From contig JAGYOT010000147.1 in assembly GCA_018399455.1 (NCBI GenBank), positions 1-5,569 on the forward strand: DNA of 5,569 nt. Direction: 5' to 3'. The notes under the pieces were generated by a model. It saw only the letters and a list, made by a program, of their open reading frames with translations. It did not search any database and was not told the DNA's origin. The first letter of the stretch is position 1. Each line of letters starts with the position of its first letter. This DNA comes from Desulfobacterales bacterium. GTDB lineage: Bacteria; Desulfobacterota; Desulfobacteria; Desulfobacterales; Desulfosalsimonadaceae. The position numbers were made by a program, and so were the translations under genes. Shown here one piece after another: positions 1-5,569 of this stretch.

Positions 1-52
1 GAGGGGGTAGTGGGTTACGCCCGTGCCGGTTCAAGTCCGGCCTTCGGCACCA
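1..52 (+). tRNA. tRNA-Leu, 3' part (probable anticodon GAG), truncated by window edge
   Basis: This is the 3' portion of a class II (long variable arm) leucine tRNA. The T-stem GCCGG (25-29) pairs perfectly with CCGGC (37-41) around the loop TTCAAGT (30-36). The acceptor 3' strand CTTCGGC (42-48) is followed by discriminator A49 and an encoded CCA (50-52). A short variable-arm hairpin is formed by GGGT and GCCC around TAC (about 13-23). By alignment from memory with bacterial tRNA-Leu(GAG), bases 6-10 (GGTAG) are the 3' strand of the anticodon stem. That would make bases 1-3 (GAG) the anticodon, with the 5' half of the gene outside the window. The class is well supported by the variable arm and A73. 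The exact anticodon is inferred, because the paired 5' strand cannot be seen. Confidence 0.9.
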
Positions 53-266
53 CTTTTAAAGAATTTGCCGTGATCTCAACAGGTTGCGGTTTTTCTATTT
101 TTGGAAAGTGCGTAGAGGGTGCGGATTGGCCCATTTCATCAAAGCGATTGACAGCTCCACGGTTGCTGCTCGGAATAAAGACTACCCCTCGGGAAAAGCG
201 CCGTTTGACGCGGCTAAGGCACGGTAGTATGGTGTGCTTGATGAAAATTGAAGATGGCAATACCCT

Positions 267-605
267 TTAATAATCGATTTCTACGATTTTCTTCACCTGG
301 CCGTCGTAAATAATGAATTTGTAGTCGTCCGTCTCTCCGCCATACTCGCCGCCCAGCTGGTAGAACCAGATATTGACCTCGCGCTCAACCACCCTGTTAC
401 GGCGGACCCGGACCCAGTTGGTCTGCTTTTCCTTGTGATAGGGTTCGCCGAAATATTTGACAAGTTCCCCTACGGGGTCTCCAACGCTTATCGTATTGCC
501 CTGGAACCTCATCATGCTCATTTCCATTTCAATTACGGCCGCGGCCTGCACGGTGACCAAGAATGCAAACAGAGAGATGGCAATTATTTTATATTGCATC
601 CGCAT
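267..605 (-). CDS. Small exported DUF2845-like protein
   Basis: The protein has 112 residues and a Sec-type signal peptide: MRMQYK, then a hydrophobic core at about 7-20, and an Ala-rich cleavage region at 20-23. The mature part has the pattern of DUF2845 proteins: a short Arg-Phe-Gln-Gly motif (33-36), SVGD (40-43), a helix, then FGEP (52-55). Beta-rich stretches follow, with NIWFYQ (78-83) and a final YKFIIYDGQVKKIVEID strand pair (95-111). Family members usually carry cysteines in the RCG and CGEP motifs; here both positions are phenylalanine (F34, F52). The fold is also reminiscent of small BamE/SmpA-like proteins with a G-[ED]-P turn. The biochemical role is unknown and a periplasmic location is inferred. 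The first ATG was chosen because TAAGGGA (611-617, minus strand) lies 5 bases upstream; a second ATG two codons later is possible. It is transcribed towards the tRNA, with its own promoter at 692-720. Confidence 0.75.
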   Translation of the reverse strand: MRMQYKIIAISLFAFLVTVQAAAVIEMEMSMMRFQGNTISVGDPVGELVKYFGEPYHKEKQTNWVRVRRNRVVEREVNIWFYQLGGEYGGETDDYKFIIYDGQVKKIVEIDY

Positions 606-691
606 ATTTTTCCCTTATCTTTGAACAGACGCGCTAAATCCTTTTCCAAGGGACCTCGCCCCTGAAAACTTCATGAATACTGATTAAAAAC

Positions 692-720
692 ATAATAAGT
701 GCATTACAGCCTGTTGGCAA
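692..720 (-). promoter_or_regulatory. Sigma70-type promoter for the DUF2845-like gene
   Basis: On the minus strand, TTGCCA (720-715) and TATTAT (697-692) are separated by exactly 17 bases. Each hexamer matches the sigma70 consensus at five of six positions. Transcription would begin near 685, giving a leader of about 80 bases before the ATG at 605. No operator repeat is evident. The match is strong for a hand-read promoter, but start-site data are lacking. Confidence 0.6.
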
Positions 721-763
721 TTATTTTCTGTCAGCTCTCTTTTCCTTTTCGCCCTCAAGCATT

Positions 764-768
764 GGAGG
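764..768 (+). promoter_or_regulatory. Ribosome binding site setting the ATG at 774
   Basis: GGAGG at 764-768 lies 5 bases before the ATG at 774. It identifies this ATG, not the upstream in-frame ATG at 699, as the start of the MscS-like frame. It also shows that the original mscS translation signal is still intact. Confidence 0.7.
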
Positions 769-773
769 AAGCC

Positions 774-977
774 ATGGATCAGCTCTCTGTCAGCAACCTG
801 GAACAAATTATTGATAAAATCACCGAACTGGGAACGGTCTTCGGCGTCAAACTGCTGGCCGCCATCGTGGTTTTTGTCCTCGGCCGCTGGCTGGGCATTC
901 AGACCACCTCTCCTCAGCGCGACGTGCACGTATATGGCAGCGAGGCGGAGAAGAGTTTTGCGGCAGGGGTCAGTTGA
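774..977 (+). pseudogene. Internally deleted mscS (mechanosensitive channel) remnant
   Basis: The open frame of 67 residues consists of two pieces of an MscS-type small-conductance mechanosensitive channel. Residues 1-40 look like the MscS N-terminus: an amphipathic lead-in, then one hydrophobic segment VKLLAAIVVFVLGRW (25-39) corresponding to TM1. Residues 41-55 (GIQ..SPQRDVHVYG) look like the extreme C-terminus, equivalent to the conserved PQ-x-DV tail seen in MscS. MscS proteins are normally near 270-290 residues, so about 200 residues are missing. The missing part includes TM2, the pore helix TM3 and the beta domain. The join lies at about 891-896 and remains in frame, so a short one-TM peptide could still be made from an intact ribosome binding site. 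It cannot form a channel. It could alternatively be a retained small membrane protein. The join could also be an assembly error. Confidence 0.72.
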
Positions 978-1047
978 AATTTTTCAAATGCCTGTTACGC
1001 TTAATACATGAGGGAGGGACAACAAAGATAAATCGGATCTGCCAAGA

Positions 1048-1053
1048 AGGGAG
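1048..1053 (+). promoter_or_regulatory. Ribosome binding site supporting a TTG start
   Basis: AGGGAG lies 6 bases before the TTG at 1060. The frame has no ATG until residue 176 of the product, and the TTG is followed directly by a typical positively charged, membrane-anchoring N-terminus. TTG initiation is therefore the best reading. An in-frame stop at 1009-1011 limits any longer start. Confidence 0.7.
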
Positions 1054-1059
1054 CGCATT

Positions 1060-4050
1060 TTGGGCTGGAAAAAAAAGAGCGCAATAATTATCGGCATCCT
1101 GGTTGTACTCTACACGCTTGTCGGATTCCTGGTGATCCCCCTGCTTGCCGAATCCTTTCTTCCAAACAAGCTCAACCAGTATTTGAACCGGCCGGCCGAG
1201 GTGGAAAACATCTCCCTTAACCCCTATACCCTCACGCTTTCGGTGGAGGGGCTGGGAATCAGGGAAAAGGCCGGAGAGCAAAACGAAGAGCAAGAACCTT
1301 TTGTCGCTTTTGACCGGTTTTTTATCAACCTCCAATGGTCCTCGCTCTTTCACCTGGCCCTGGTCTGCAAGGCGGTAGAGCTGGAAAACCCGCTGGTCCG
1401 CATCACCAGAATTTCAGAGTCAGAGTTCAACTTCTCCGACCTGATCCCGTCGGAAGAAGAAAAAAAAACGCCTGACACAGAACCTGACACAGCAACAGAG
1501 GCAAAAAAGGATAAAAAGCCGTTTCGCTTTTCACTTTCCAATATCAAGCTCTCCGGCGGTCGTTTTATTTTCCAGGACGCCCCCATGGACAAGACCCACA
1601 GCTTCTCGGGGATCCACTTTACCCTGCCGGTGCTCTCCAACTTTGAATCCGATATCAACACCTATGCCAGGCCTGAGCTATCCGGCGATTTCAATGACAC
1701 CCGGCTTCAGGTGGATGCATCCACCCTGCCCTTTGCCGATTCCCTGAAAACAGTGCTTGATGTCTCCCTCACCGGTATTTCCCTGCCCCTGTATTTTGAT
1801 TACGTGCCGATGCCGCTGGGCTTTTCCGTGGAAAAGGGGCGCCTCGATATAGAGTCCCGAATCTCATTCAGCAAAAACCCGGAAGGCGGCAGCCGGCTTG
1901 AAGTCTCCGGTACTACGGATTTTTCGGACCTGCTGCTCGCGGATCCGGGATCAACGGAACTGCTCGCCATACCGGGCATGCACATCGAAATGGCTCCTTC
2001 GGAGCCTTTGAAGAAACACATCCGCATCAAAACCATGACGCTCAACGAACCCTCCGTCACCCTGCTTCGCAGCAGCAGCGGTGAACTGAATCTGGCTGAA
2101 CTGGGCCCGCCCGCAACCGATGCCGCCGAAACGGAGGAAAACGGCAAAGCCGATCAGAAAGCCTCGCCGTTTATCTTCGAACTCGAACGTTTCCAACTGG
2201 ATTCCGGAAAGATCCGTTTCCGGGATTATGCCGCCCCCTCCGCTTCAAAAGAACCCCAGGCCGGCCCGGTGGAGATAGAGATGAAAGCCGTCAACCTAAA
2301 GGTCTCTGGTTTCTCCAACCTGACCGGGGAAAAAGCGGAGCTGGATTTATCGGCCAGACTGGACCAGGACGCCCGACTGTCGGTGGCCGGCAGCTTCGGC
2401 ATAACGCCCCTGACCGCGGATCTTGAGCTTGATTTGACCCATCTGGACCTGACCCGGGCGCAGTCTTATTTTCCGGACGCCCTGAATCTTGTCCTCTCTA
2501 ACGGCCGCCTGGATCTCTCCGGCAATGCCCGGATCACTTCGGATCCTGATTCGGGGCTGACCGCGGGTTTTACAGGCCGGAGCGGTATCTCCGGTTTTCT
2601 GCTCGTGGAAAAAAAGGGCGGCCGGAAGTTAACCGAGTGGCAGTCCCTTGATTTAAACGGACTGGACGTCTCCTGGAATCCCACCCATGTCAAGCTCGAT
2701 GAACTGGCCCTGAACGGCCTGCGACAAAATATCGTGGTTGAAACAGACGGCGCGATGAATTTAAGCCAGGTCTACGAAAAAGAAGCAGCGGCAGAAGAAA
2801 AAGCCCCGGAGAACGCATCGGGGGAGAAAGGCGGCGCCCCCTTTCCCCTGTCCGTGGGCGTGGTCAAGCTCTCAGAGCTTTCCGTCTCCTTTACCGACAA
2901 GAGCATCGAACCCAATTACGCCTCCCGCCTGACCCTGAAGGAGGGACTCATCAAGGGGCTTTCCACAAAGGCATTTGAAGGCGCAGACGTTACTATAAAA
3001 GGGACGGTCAACGAACATGCGCCTGTCCATGTCGCGGGGAAACTCAATCCACTGCTCGAAGACCTGCTCCTGAATATGCGCGTTGATCTTCAAAACCTGC
3101 CGATGCCTTCTTTTTCACCCTATTCGGGCAAATATATCGGCCGGAGCATTGAAAAGGGAAAGCTCAATCTGAAGCTGGATTACCGAATAGAAGACCAAAA
3201 ACTGGCAGCCCAAAACAAGGTGCTCCTTGATCAGTTCACCCTGGGCGGACAGGTTGAAAGCGATGCGGCGGTCAACCTCCCCGTGGGCCTTGCAATTGCG
3301 CTGCTCAAAGACCGGAAGGGAAAGATCGACCTGGATCTGCCTGTATCCGGCCGTCTGGATGACCCCCAGTTCAGCCTGACCGGCATCATCATCCAGACCC
3401 TGAAAAACATTATCGTCAAGGCGGCCACATCGCCCTTTTCCCTTGTCAGCTCCATTGTCCCGGGCGGCGAGGAGCTTCGCTACATCGAATTCAAGGCTGG
3501 GCGGGCCGAACTCACGGACACGGACCGGGAAAAACTGAACTCCATACAGAAACTGCTCTATGAGCGTCCCAACCTGAACCTGGAGCTGACAGGCTATGTG
3601 GATGTGCAGAAAGACCGGCAGGCACTTGCCGAAATACAGCTTGAAAAAAAAATCCGGGCCGCAAAATGGGCGGACAAACGAAAAAAGAAAGACCAAGAGG
3701 CCGACGATCCCGAAAGCATCAGCCTGACAGACGAGGAATACGAAAAATACCTCCGCCGGGTGTATAAGGCCGAGGTACTATCCGGGCCCGGGGCGCCTGA
3801 AGACGCCAAGCCCCTCTCGGACAAGACTCTGACTGCTGCGGAAATGAAAGAAAGGATCAGGCAGCAGATCGAAATAACGGATGCAAGGCTAAGGCTTCTT
3901 ACACAAGAACGAATGCAGGCGGTTCAAAGCTTTATCCTCAAGGACGAACGGATTGCTCCCAAACGCCTGTTCATCCGCCAGGCAGCCTCGCTTTCACCTC
4001 CCATGCCCGGGAACTTCAAGTCCAGCCGGGTGGAGCTGGATCTTCGGTGA
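1060..4050 (+). CDS. DUF748 / AsmA-like envelope protein
   Basis: The protein has 996 residues and belongs to the DUF748 (AsmA-like) type. It has a lysine-rich start (4-6) and one N-terminal transmembrane anchor (about 8-29). A conserved opening block follows: LPNKLNQYLNRP (34-45) and LNPYTLTLSVEGL (53-65). A long periplasmic beta-rich region carries three repeat units. Each unit has an asparagine motif (N124, N344, N567), an acidic or lysine-rich linker (about 131-153, 351-369, 573-593) and a PF-x-[FL]...F-x-D block (154-173, 370-389, 594-613). The C-terminal part (about 808-970) has an OmpA-like half-motif, F..G.AELT...KL (811-825), and GYVD (845-848). A charged insert comes next, then TQERMQAV...RL (948-970). 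Related AsmA-like proteins are linked to phospholipid movement between membranes and to outer-membrane integrity; a similar role here is inferred. The gene is probably in an operon with the DUF4197 gene 28 bases downstream. The frame is complete. Confidence 0.88.
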   Translation: MGWKKKSAIIIGILVVLYTLVGFLVIPLLAESFLPNKLNQYLNRPAEVENISLNPYTLTLSVEGLGIREKAGEQNEEQEPFVAFDRFFINLQWSSLFHLALVCKAVELENPLVRITRISESEFNFSDLIPSEEEKKTPDTEPDTATEAKKDKKPFRFSLSNIKLSGGRFIFQDAPMDKTHSFSGIHFTLPVLSNFESDINTYARPELSGDFNDTRLQVDASTLPFADSLKTVLDVSLTGISLPLYFDYVPMPLGFSVEKGRLDIESRISFSKNPEGGSRLEVSGTTDFSDLLLADPGSTELLAIPGMHIEMAPSEPLKKHIRIKTMTLNEPSVTLLRSSSGELNLAELGPPATDAAETEENGKADQKASPFIFELERFQLDSGKIRFRDYAAPSASKEPQAGPVEIEMKAVNLKVSGFSNLTGEKAELDLSARLDQDARLSVAGSFGITPLTADLELDLTHLDLTRAQSYFPDALNLVLSNGRLDLSGNARITSDPDSGLTAGFTGRSGISGFLLVEKKGGRKLTEWQSLDLNGLDVSWNPTHVKLDELALNGLRQNIVVETDGAMNLSQVYEKEAAAEEKAPENASGEKGGAPFPLSVGVVKLSELSVSFTDKSIEPNYASRLTLKEGLIKGLSTKAFEGADVTIKGTVNEHAPVHVAGKLNPLLEDLLLNMRVDLQNLPMPSFSPYSGKYIGRSIEKGKLNLKLDYRIEDQKLAAQNKVLLDQFTLGGQVESDAAVNLPVGLAIALLKDRKGKIDLDLPVSGRLDDPQFSLTGIIIQTLKNIIVKAATSPFSLVSSIVPGGEELRYIEFKAGRAELTDTDREKLNSIQKLLYERPNLNLELTGYVDVQKDRQALAEIQLEKKIRAAKWADKRKKKDQEADDPESISLTDEEYEKYLRRVYKAEVLSGPGAPEDAKPLSDKTLTAAEMKERIRQQIEITDARLRLLTQERMQAVQSFILKDERIAPKRLFIRQAASLSPPMPGNFKSSRVELDLR
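3481..3963 (+). other. OmpA-like motif region, interrupted by a charged insert, at the DUF748 protein C-terminus
   Basis: This region encodes residues 808-968. The first half (808-848) reads like the start of an OmpA/Pal peptidoglycan-binding domain: F811, G814, A816-E817-L818, K825-L826, P837, and G845-Y-V-D848 in place of G-H-T-D. The second half (about 942-970), with L947-T-Q-E-R951-M-Q-A-V955 and R969-L970, resembles the L-S-x-x-R-A-x-x-V helix and the following R-[IL] of that domain. Between them are about 95 mostly charged, helical residues. The Asp and Arg that bind diaminopimelate in OmpA domains would correspond to D848 and R951. This is a motif-level reading, not a computed fold. 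Confidence 0.45.
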
Positions 4051-4068
4051 GTCCGGGTATTAGCTATT

Positions 4069-4072
4069 GGAG
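4069..4072 (+). promoter_or_regulatory. Ribosome binding site setting the ATG at 4079
   Basis: GGAG lies 6 bases before the ATG at 4079. The upstream in-frame TTG at 4067 overlaps this element and has no binding site of its own. The product is therefore 255 residues, not 259. Confidence 0.75.
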
Positions 4073-4078
4073 AAGACA

Positions 4079-4846
4079 ATGACAACAATTCGGCCGAACA
4101 TACGAACCAAATCCTGTCTGGCGCTCATGGGCCTGACACTCGCCTTCTGCCTTATGGTAACGCCCGCCCATGCGGACAACCTGATTCAAAAAGGCATGGA
4201 TTTTCTCTCCGGCTCCGGCAAGCAAGAAAGCCAAGCCGTCCCCGGCCGGGATGAAATTGCCAAAGCCTTTAAAGAAGCGCTTCGTATCGGATCGGAAACG
4301 GTGGTGGACCAGTTGGGCCAGGAGGACGGATTTTACAAGGACCCGGCCGTTCATATTCCATTGCCCGAACAGTTTAAAGCTGTTAAATCCGCCATGGATC
4401 AAGCCGGGTTGTCCTTTTTGACCGAAAAGCTGGAATTAAAGCTCAACCGGGCGGCTGAAAAAGCCGCACCAAAAGCCAAACAGCTTTTTCTGCAGGCCAT
4501 CGACGATATGAGCTTCAAGGATGTGATGGAGATCTATAACGGTCCCAAGGATTCCGCCACCCGGTATTTCAAGGAAAAGATGTCAGAGCCGCTGGCAGAA
4601 GAAATAAAGCCCATTGTCGAAAACAGCATGGCCCAGGTAGGTGCCTTACAGACCTATGACAAACTGATGGACAAATACAAGGCCATGCCCTTTGTGCCGG
4701 ATGTCAAGACAAACCTCACCGACCATGTCACAGAAGAAGGCATGGAGGGGATCTTTCACTACATGGCCCAAAAGGAGGCGGCCATTCGGGAGAACCCGGC
4801 GCAGCAGACAACCGAGCTGTTAAAGCGGGTTTTCAGCCGGCAGTAA
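4079..4846 (+). CDS. Exported DUF4197 family protein
   Basis: The protein has 255 residues and a clear Sec signal peptide: basic positions R5, R9 and K11, a hydrophobic core (about 13-28), and the cleavage motif AHA before D33. The mature protein matches the DUF4197 family along its whole length. Visible family blocks are AFKEALRIGSETVVDQLG (63-80), DGFYKDPAVHIPLPE (83-97), LNRAAEKAAPKAKQLF (122-137) and FKDVMEIYNGPKDSATRYF (146-164). Further blocks are PIVENSMAQVG (178-188) and VTEEGMEGIFHYMAQKE...RENPA (217-241), ending in a TTELLKRVF tail (244-252). The fold is predicted to be all alpha-helical, and the length is normal for the family. The function is not known and no catalytic motif is seen; a soluble periplasmic protein is inferred. 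It starts 28 bases after the DUF748 gene with no promoter-like element between, so co-transcription is likely. Confidence 0.9.
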   Translation: MTTIRPNIRTKSCLALMGLTLAFCLMVTPAHADNLIQKGMDFLSGSGKQESQAVPGRDEIAKAFKEALRIGSETVVDQLGQEDGFYKDPAVHIPLPEQFKAVKSAMDQAGLSFLTEKLELKLNRAAEKAAPKAKQLFLQAIDDMSFKDVMEIYNGPKDSATRYFKEKMSEPLAEEIKPIVENSMAQVGALQTYDKLMDKYKAMPFVPDVKTNLTDHVTEEGMEGIFHYMAQKEAAIRENPAQQTTELLKRVFSRQ

Positions 4847-4992
4847 AGTAGCGCGTATATCCTAACTGGTGCCAGAACGAAAACCCCGTACCGCCTAATG
4901 TAAAACTCTGACCTGGATGTGTTATTATTCACCCGCATAAGAAATATTTTTCTGCTACTCATCCAAACCAAAAAAAAATAACGATATATGTA

Positions 4993-5011
4993 TTAGTTAT
5001 ACTATAATTAA
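4993..5011. repeat. AT-rich imperfect palindrome
   Basis: The half-sites TTAGTTATA and TATAATTAA flank a single central C. Eight of nine positions are complementary, and the ninth can form G-U in RNA. The right arm includes a perfect TATAAT, but no good -35 element lies 16-18 bases upstream. It could be a regulator binding site or simply AT-rich spacer. Confidence 0.35.
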
Positions 5012-5078
5012 CACTGCTAATCGATTTAAATCCAAAGCCCTCGCCTGACAAATCTCAAAATACGGCTCACACTGATTA

Positions 5079-5113
5079 TTTGCAGGCTTCCTGCAAACAA
5101 ACCGCGTTTTTTT
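5079..5113 (+). terminator. Possible intrinsic terminator: 8-bp hairpin with delayed T-run
   Basis: TTTGCAGG (5079-5086) and CCTGCAAA (5090-5097) form a perfect 8-bp stem with a three-base loop. Seven T residues follow at 5107-5113, but 9 bases separate the stem from the T-run, which is longer than in a standard intrinsic terminator. If functional on the plus strand it would end the DUF748-DUF4197 transcript, leaving an untranslated tail of about 250 bases. The hairpin is certain; the role is not. Confidence 0.35.
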
Positions 5114-5133
5114 AACCTTATCTTATAAATTGA

Positions 5134-5161
5134 TTGACAAATGTTTCTCTTTTTTTATTCT
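5134..5161 (+). promoter_or_regulatory. Promoter-like element with no gene downstream in the window
   Basis: A perfect TTGACA (5134-5139) is followed after 16 bases by TATTCT (5156-5161), a four-of-six match to the -10 consensus. A second AT box, TATAAA (5161-5166), is too far away at 21 bases. Transcription on the plus strand would start near 5168 and run into the 3' end of the minus-strand gene at 5271. The product could be a small or antisense RNA, or the element may be a chance match in AT-rich DNA. Confidence 0.3.
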
Positions 5162-5270
5162 ATAAATAAGGGGTGCTTTAGATATTCACGTCTCTACCCG
5201 TCGCAACCGCCATTCAAACTGACACAGAGAACATTCCCTGAAACAGTTATTATAGTAAAAGAATCATTTT

Positions 5271-5569
5271 TCAACCGGCAGCCTCGTACTCGTCCGCCGC
5301 GATCTGCGCACGTTCCGCCGCCGCGTTGCGCTCCGACATCGTGGTCGCGTTCGCCGCGTCACGGTTCGCCTCGTACAGCTTGTTTGACGCATCCATCATC
5401 TCGTCGGCGAGGTTGTGGTGCATCCCGCCGATCAGTTGGAAAGCCTCAAGCCACGAACTCGTATAGCCATCGACCATCGTCAGCGCTTCATCAGCCCTCT
5501 CTAACCACGAGTCGAACGGCGTCTTTTCTGCAACGGCATCCACGGCCCTGTTGTATTCCAATAGCGCGT
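5271..5569 (-). CDS. C-terminal part of an unidentified acidic, Ala-rich helical protein (partial)
   Basis: The frame is open from the right edge to the stop at 5271-5273, giving 98 residues of C-terminus; the true start lies outside the window. A TTG at 5559-5561 is in frame, but the frame continues upstream of it, so it is probably not the start. I do not recognise the protein. It is acidic and predicted almost wholly helical, with SSWLEAFQLIGGMHHNLADE in the middle and a final coiled-coil-like stretch rich in Ala, Glu, Asn and Arg (N-A-A-A-E-R-A-Q region). It has no transmembrane segment or cysteine. Codon use differs from the neighbours: alanine is mostly GCG, and ACG and TCG are common, whereas the DUF748 gene favours GCC and CTC/CTG. 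Its last 60 coding bases (5281-5340) are about 72% GC by hand count. Horizontal origin or a contig join is possible. Confidence 0.55.
   Translation of the reverse strand, partial: ALLEYNRAVDAVAEKTPFDSWLERADEALTMVDGYTSSWLEAFQLIGGMHHNLADEMMDASNKLYEANRDAANATTMSERNAAAERAQIAADEYEAAG

Larger units (their letters stand above)
4847..5270. other. AT-rich intergenic region without a supported gene
   Basis: This 424-base spacer lies between the DUF4197 gene and the 3' end of a minus-strand gene. Neither strand carries an open frame with a credible start and ribosome binding site. The spacer holds an AT-rich palindrome (4993-5011), an 8-bp hairpin with a later T-run (5079-5113) and a promoter-like element (5134-5161). 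I found no canonical terminator directly behind the DUF4197 stop. Confidence 0.6.

Noticed and set aside
1..52. tRNA-Leu 3' end as an integration (att) site for a mobile element
   Set aside because: tRNA 3' ends are common integration sites, but I found no second copy of the 3' tRNA sequence in the window and no integrase gene beside it.
194..214. Possible terminator for the minus-strand DUF2845-like gene (GCCG/CGGC stem, 7-base loop, then TTTT on the minus strand)
   Set aside because: The stem is only 4 bp and the T-run is short and offset from it; this is too weak to call.
10..270. Open frames on both strands over the tRNA and the following spacer (plus 10-270, minus 15-260)
   Set aside because: Both read through the tRNA-Leu. 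The minus frame ends in the KAGLEPARA-type string that recurs in false proteins translated from antisense tRNA-Leu. Neither has a convincing ribosome binding site or family resemblance.
270..280. Ten-base match TAATCGATTT at 271-280 and again near 5018-5027
   Set aside because: It is short and AT-rich with no extended similarity around either copy; chance is the simplest explanation.
974..1007. Possible promoter TTGAAA ... TAATAC before the DUF748 gene
   Set aside because: The spacing is 22 bases, too long for sigma70, and no better-placed -35 element is present. The operon promoter remains unidentified.
1011..1017. Strong Shine-Dalgarno-like AGGGAGG upstream of the DUF748 gene
   Set aside because: No ATG, GTG or TTG lies at a usable distance after it. 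The AGGGAG at 1048-1053 is correctly placed for the TTG at 1060.
970..1353. Minus-strand frame of 127 codons opposite the start of the DUF748 gene
   Set aside because: It overlaps the conserved N-terminal coding part of the DUF748 gene and the end of the MscS remnant; its sequence looks like antisense translation.
3115..3696. Long minus-strand open frame of 193 codons inside the DUF748 gene
   Set aside because: It is a shadow of the codon pattern of the DUF748 gene on the other strand. The product has no recognisable family pattern, and the plus-strand frame is clearly the real gene.

Overview
The window looks like a chromosomal segment of a Gram-negative bacterium, most likely a deltaproteobacterial or Desulfobacterota-type lineage. 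This is an inference from the gene set: a long AsmA-like DUF748 envelope protein paired with a DUF4197 periplasmic protein, a DUF2845-like exported protein and an MscS remnant. The coding regions have moderate GC, while the spacer after the DUF4197 gene is AT-rich. No plasmid, prophage or CRISPR hallmark genes are visible.

Layout. Bases 1-52 are the 3' part of a tRNA-Leu, cut by the window edge at or in the anticodon loop. Bases 53-266 hold no gene I can support. A small exported DUF2845-like protein lies on the minus strand (267-605), with a well-formed sigma70-type promoter at 692-720. Next, on the plus strand, is a 67-codon reading frame (774-977). It joins the first transmembrane segment of an MscS channel directly to the MscS C-terminal tail, so it is best read as an internally deleted mscS remnant. 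The main content is a probable two-gene plus-strand operon. It consists of a 996-residue DUF748/AsmA-like inner-membrane-anchored protein (1060-4050, TTG start) and, 28 bases later, an exported DUF4197 protein (4079-4846).

Bases 4847-5270 are an AT-rich spacer with no gene. The spacer contains an imperfect palindrome, a perfect 8-bp hairpin followed at a distance by a T-run, and a promoter-like TTGACA element with no recognisable gene behind it in the window. At about 5271 the composition changes sharply. A GC-rich minus-strand reading frame, rich in GCG, ACG and TCG codons, runs off the right edge. It encodes an acidic, alanine-rich helical C-terminus that I do not recognise.

How it fits together. 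The DUF748 and DUF4197 proteins are both predicted to act in the envelope or periplasm and are probably co-expressed. AsmA-like proteins are linked to moving lipids between membranes or to outer-membrane homeostasis, so a supporting periplasmic role for the DUF4197 partner is a reasonable but untested idea. The most unusual points are the MscS deletion fusion, the OmpA-like C-terminal motif of the DUF748 protein split by a charged insert, the loss of both usual cysteines in the DUF2845-like protein, and the compositional break at the right edge. I see no clear evidence for a wholly new multi-gene system.
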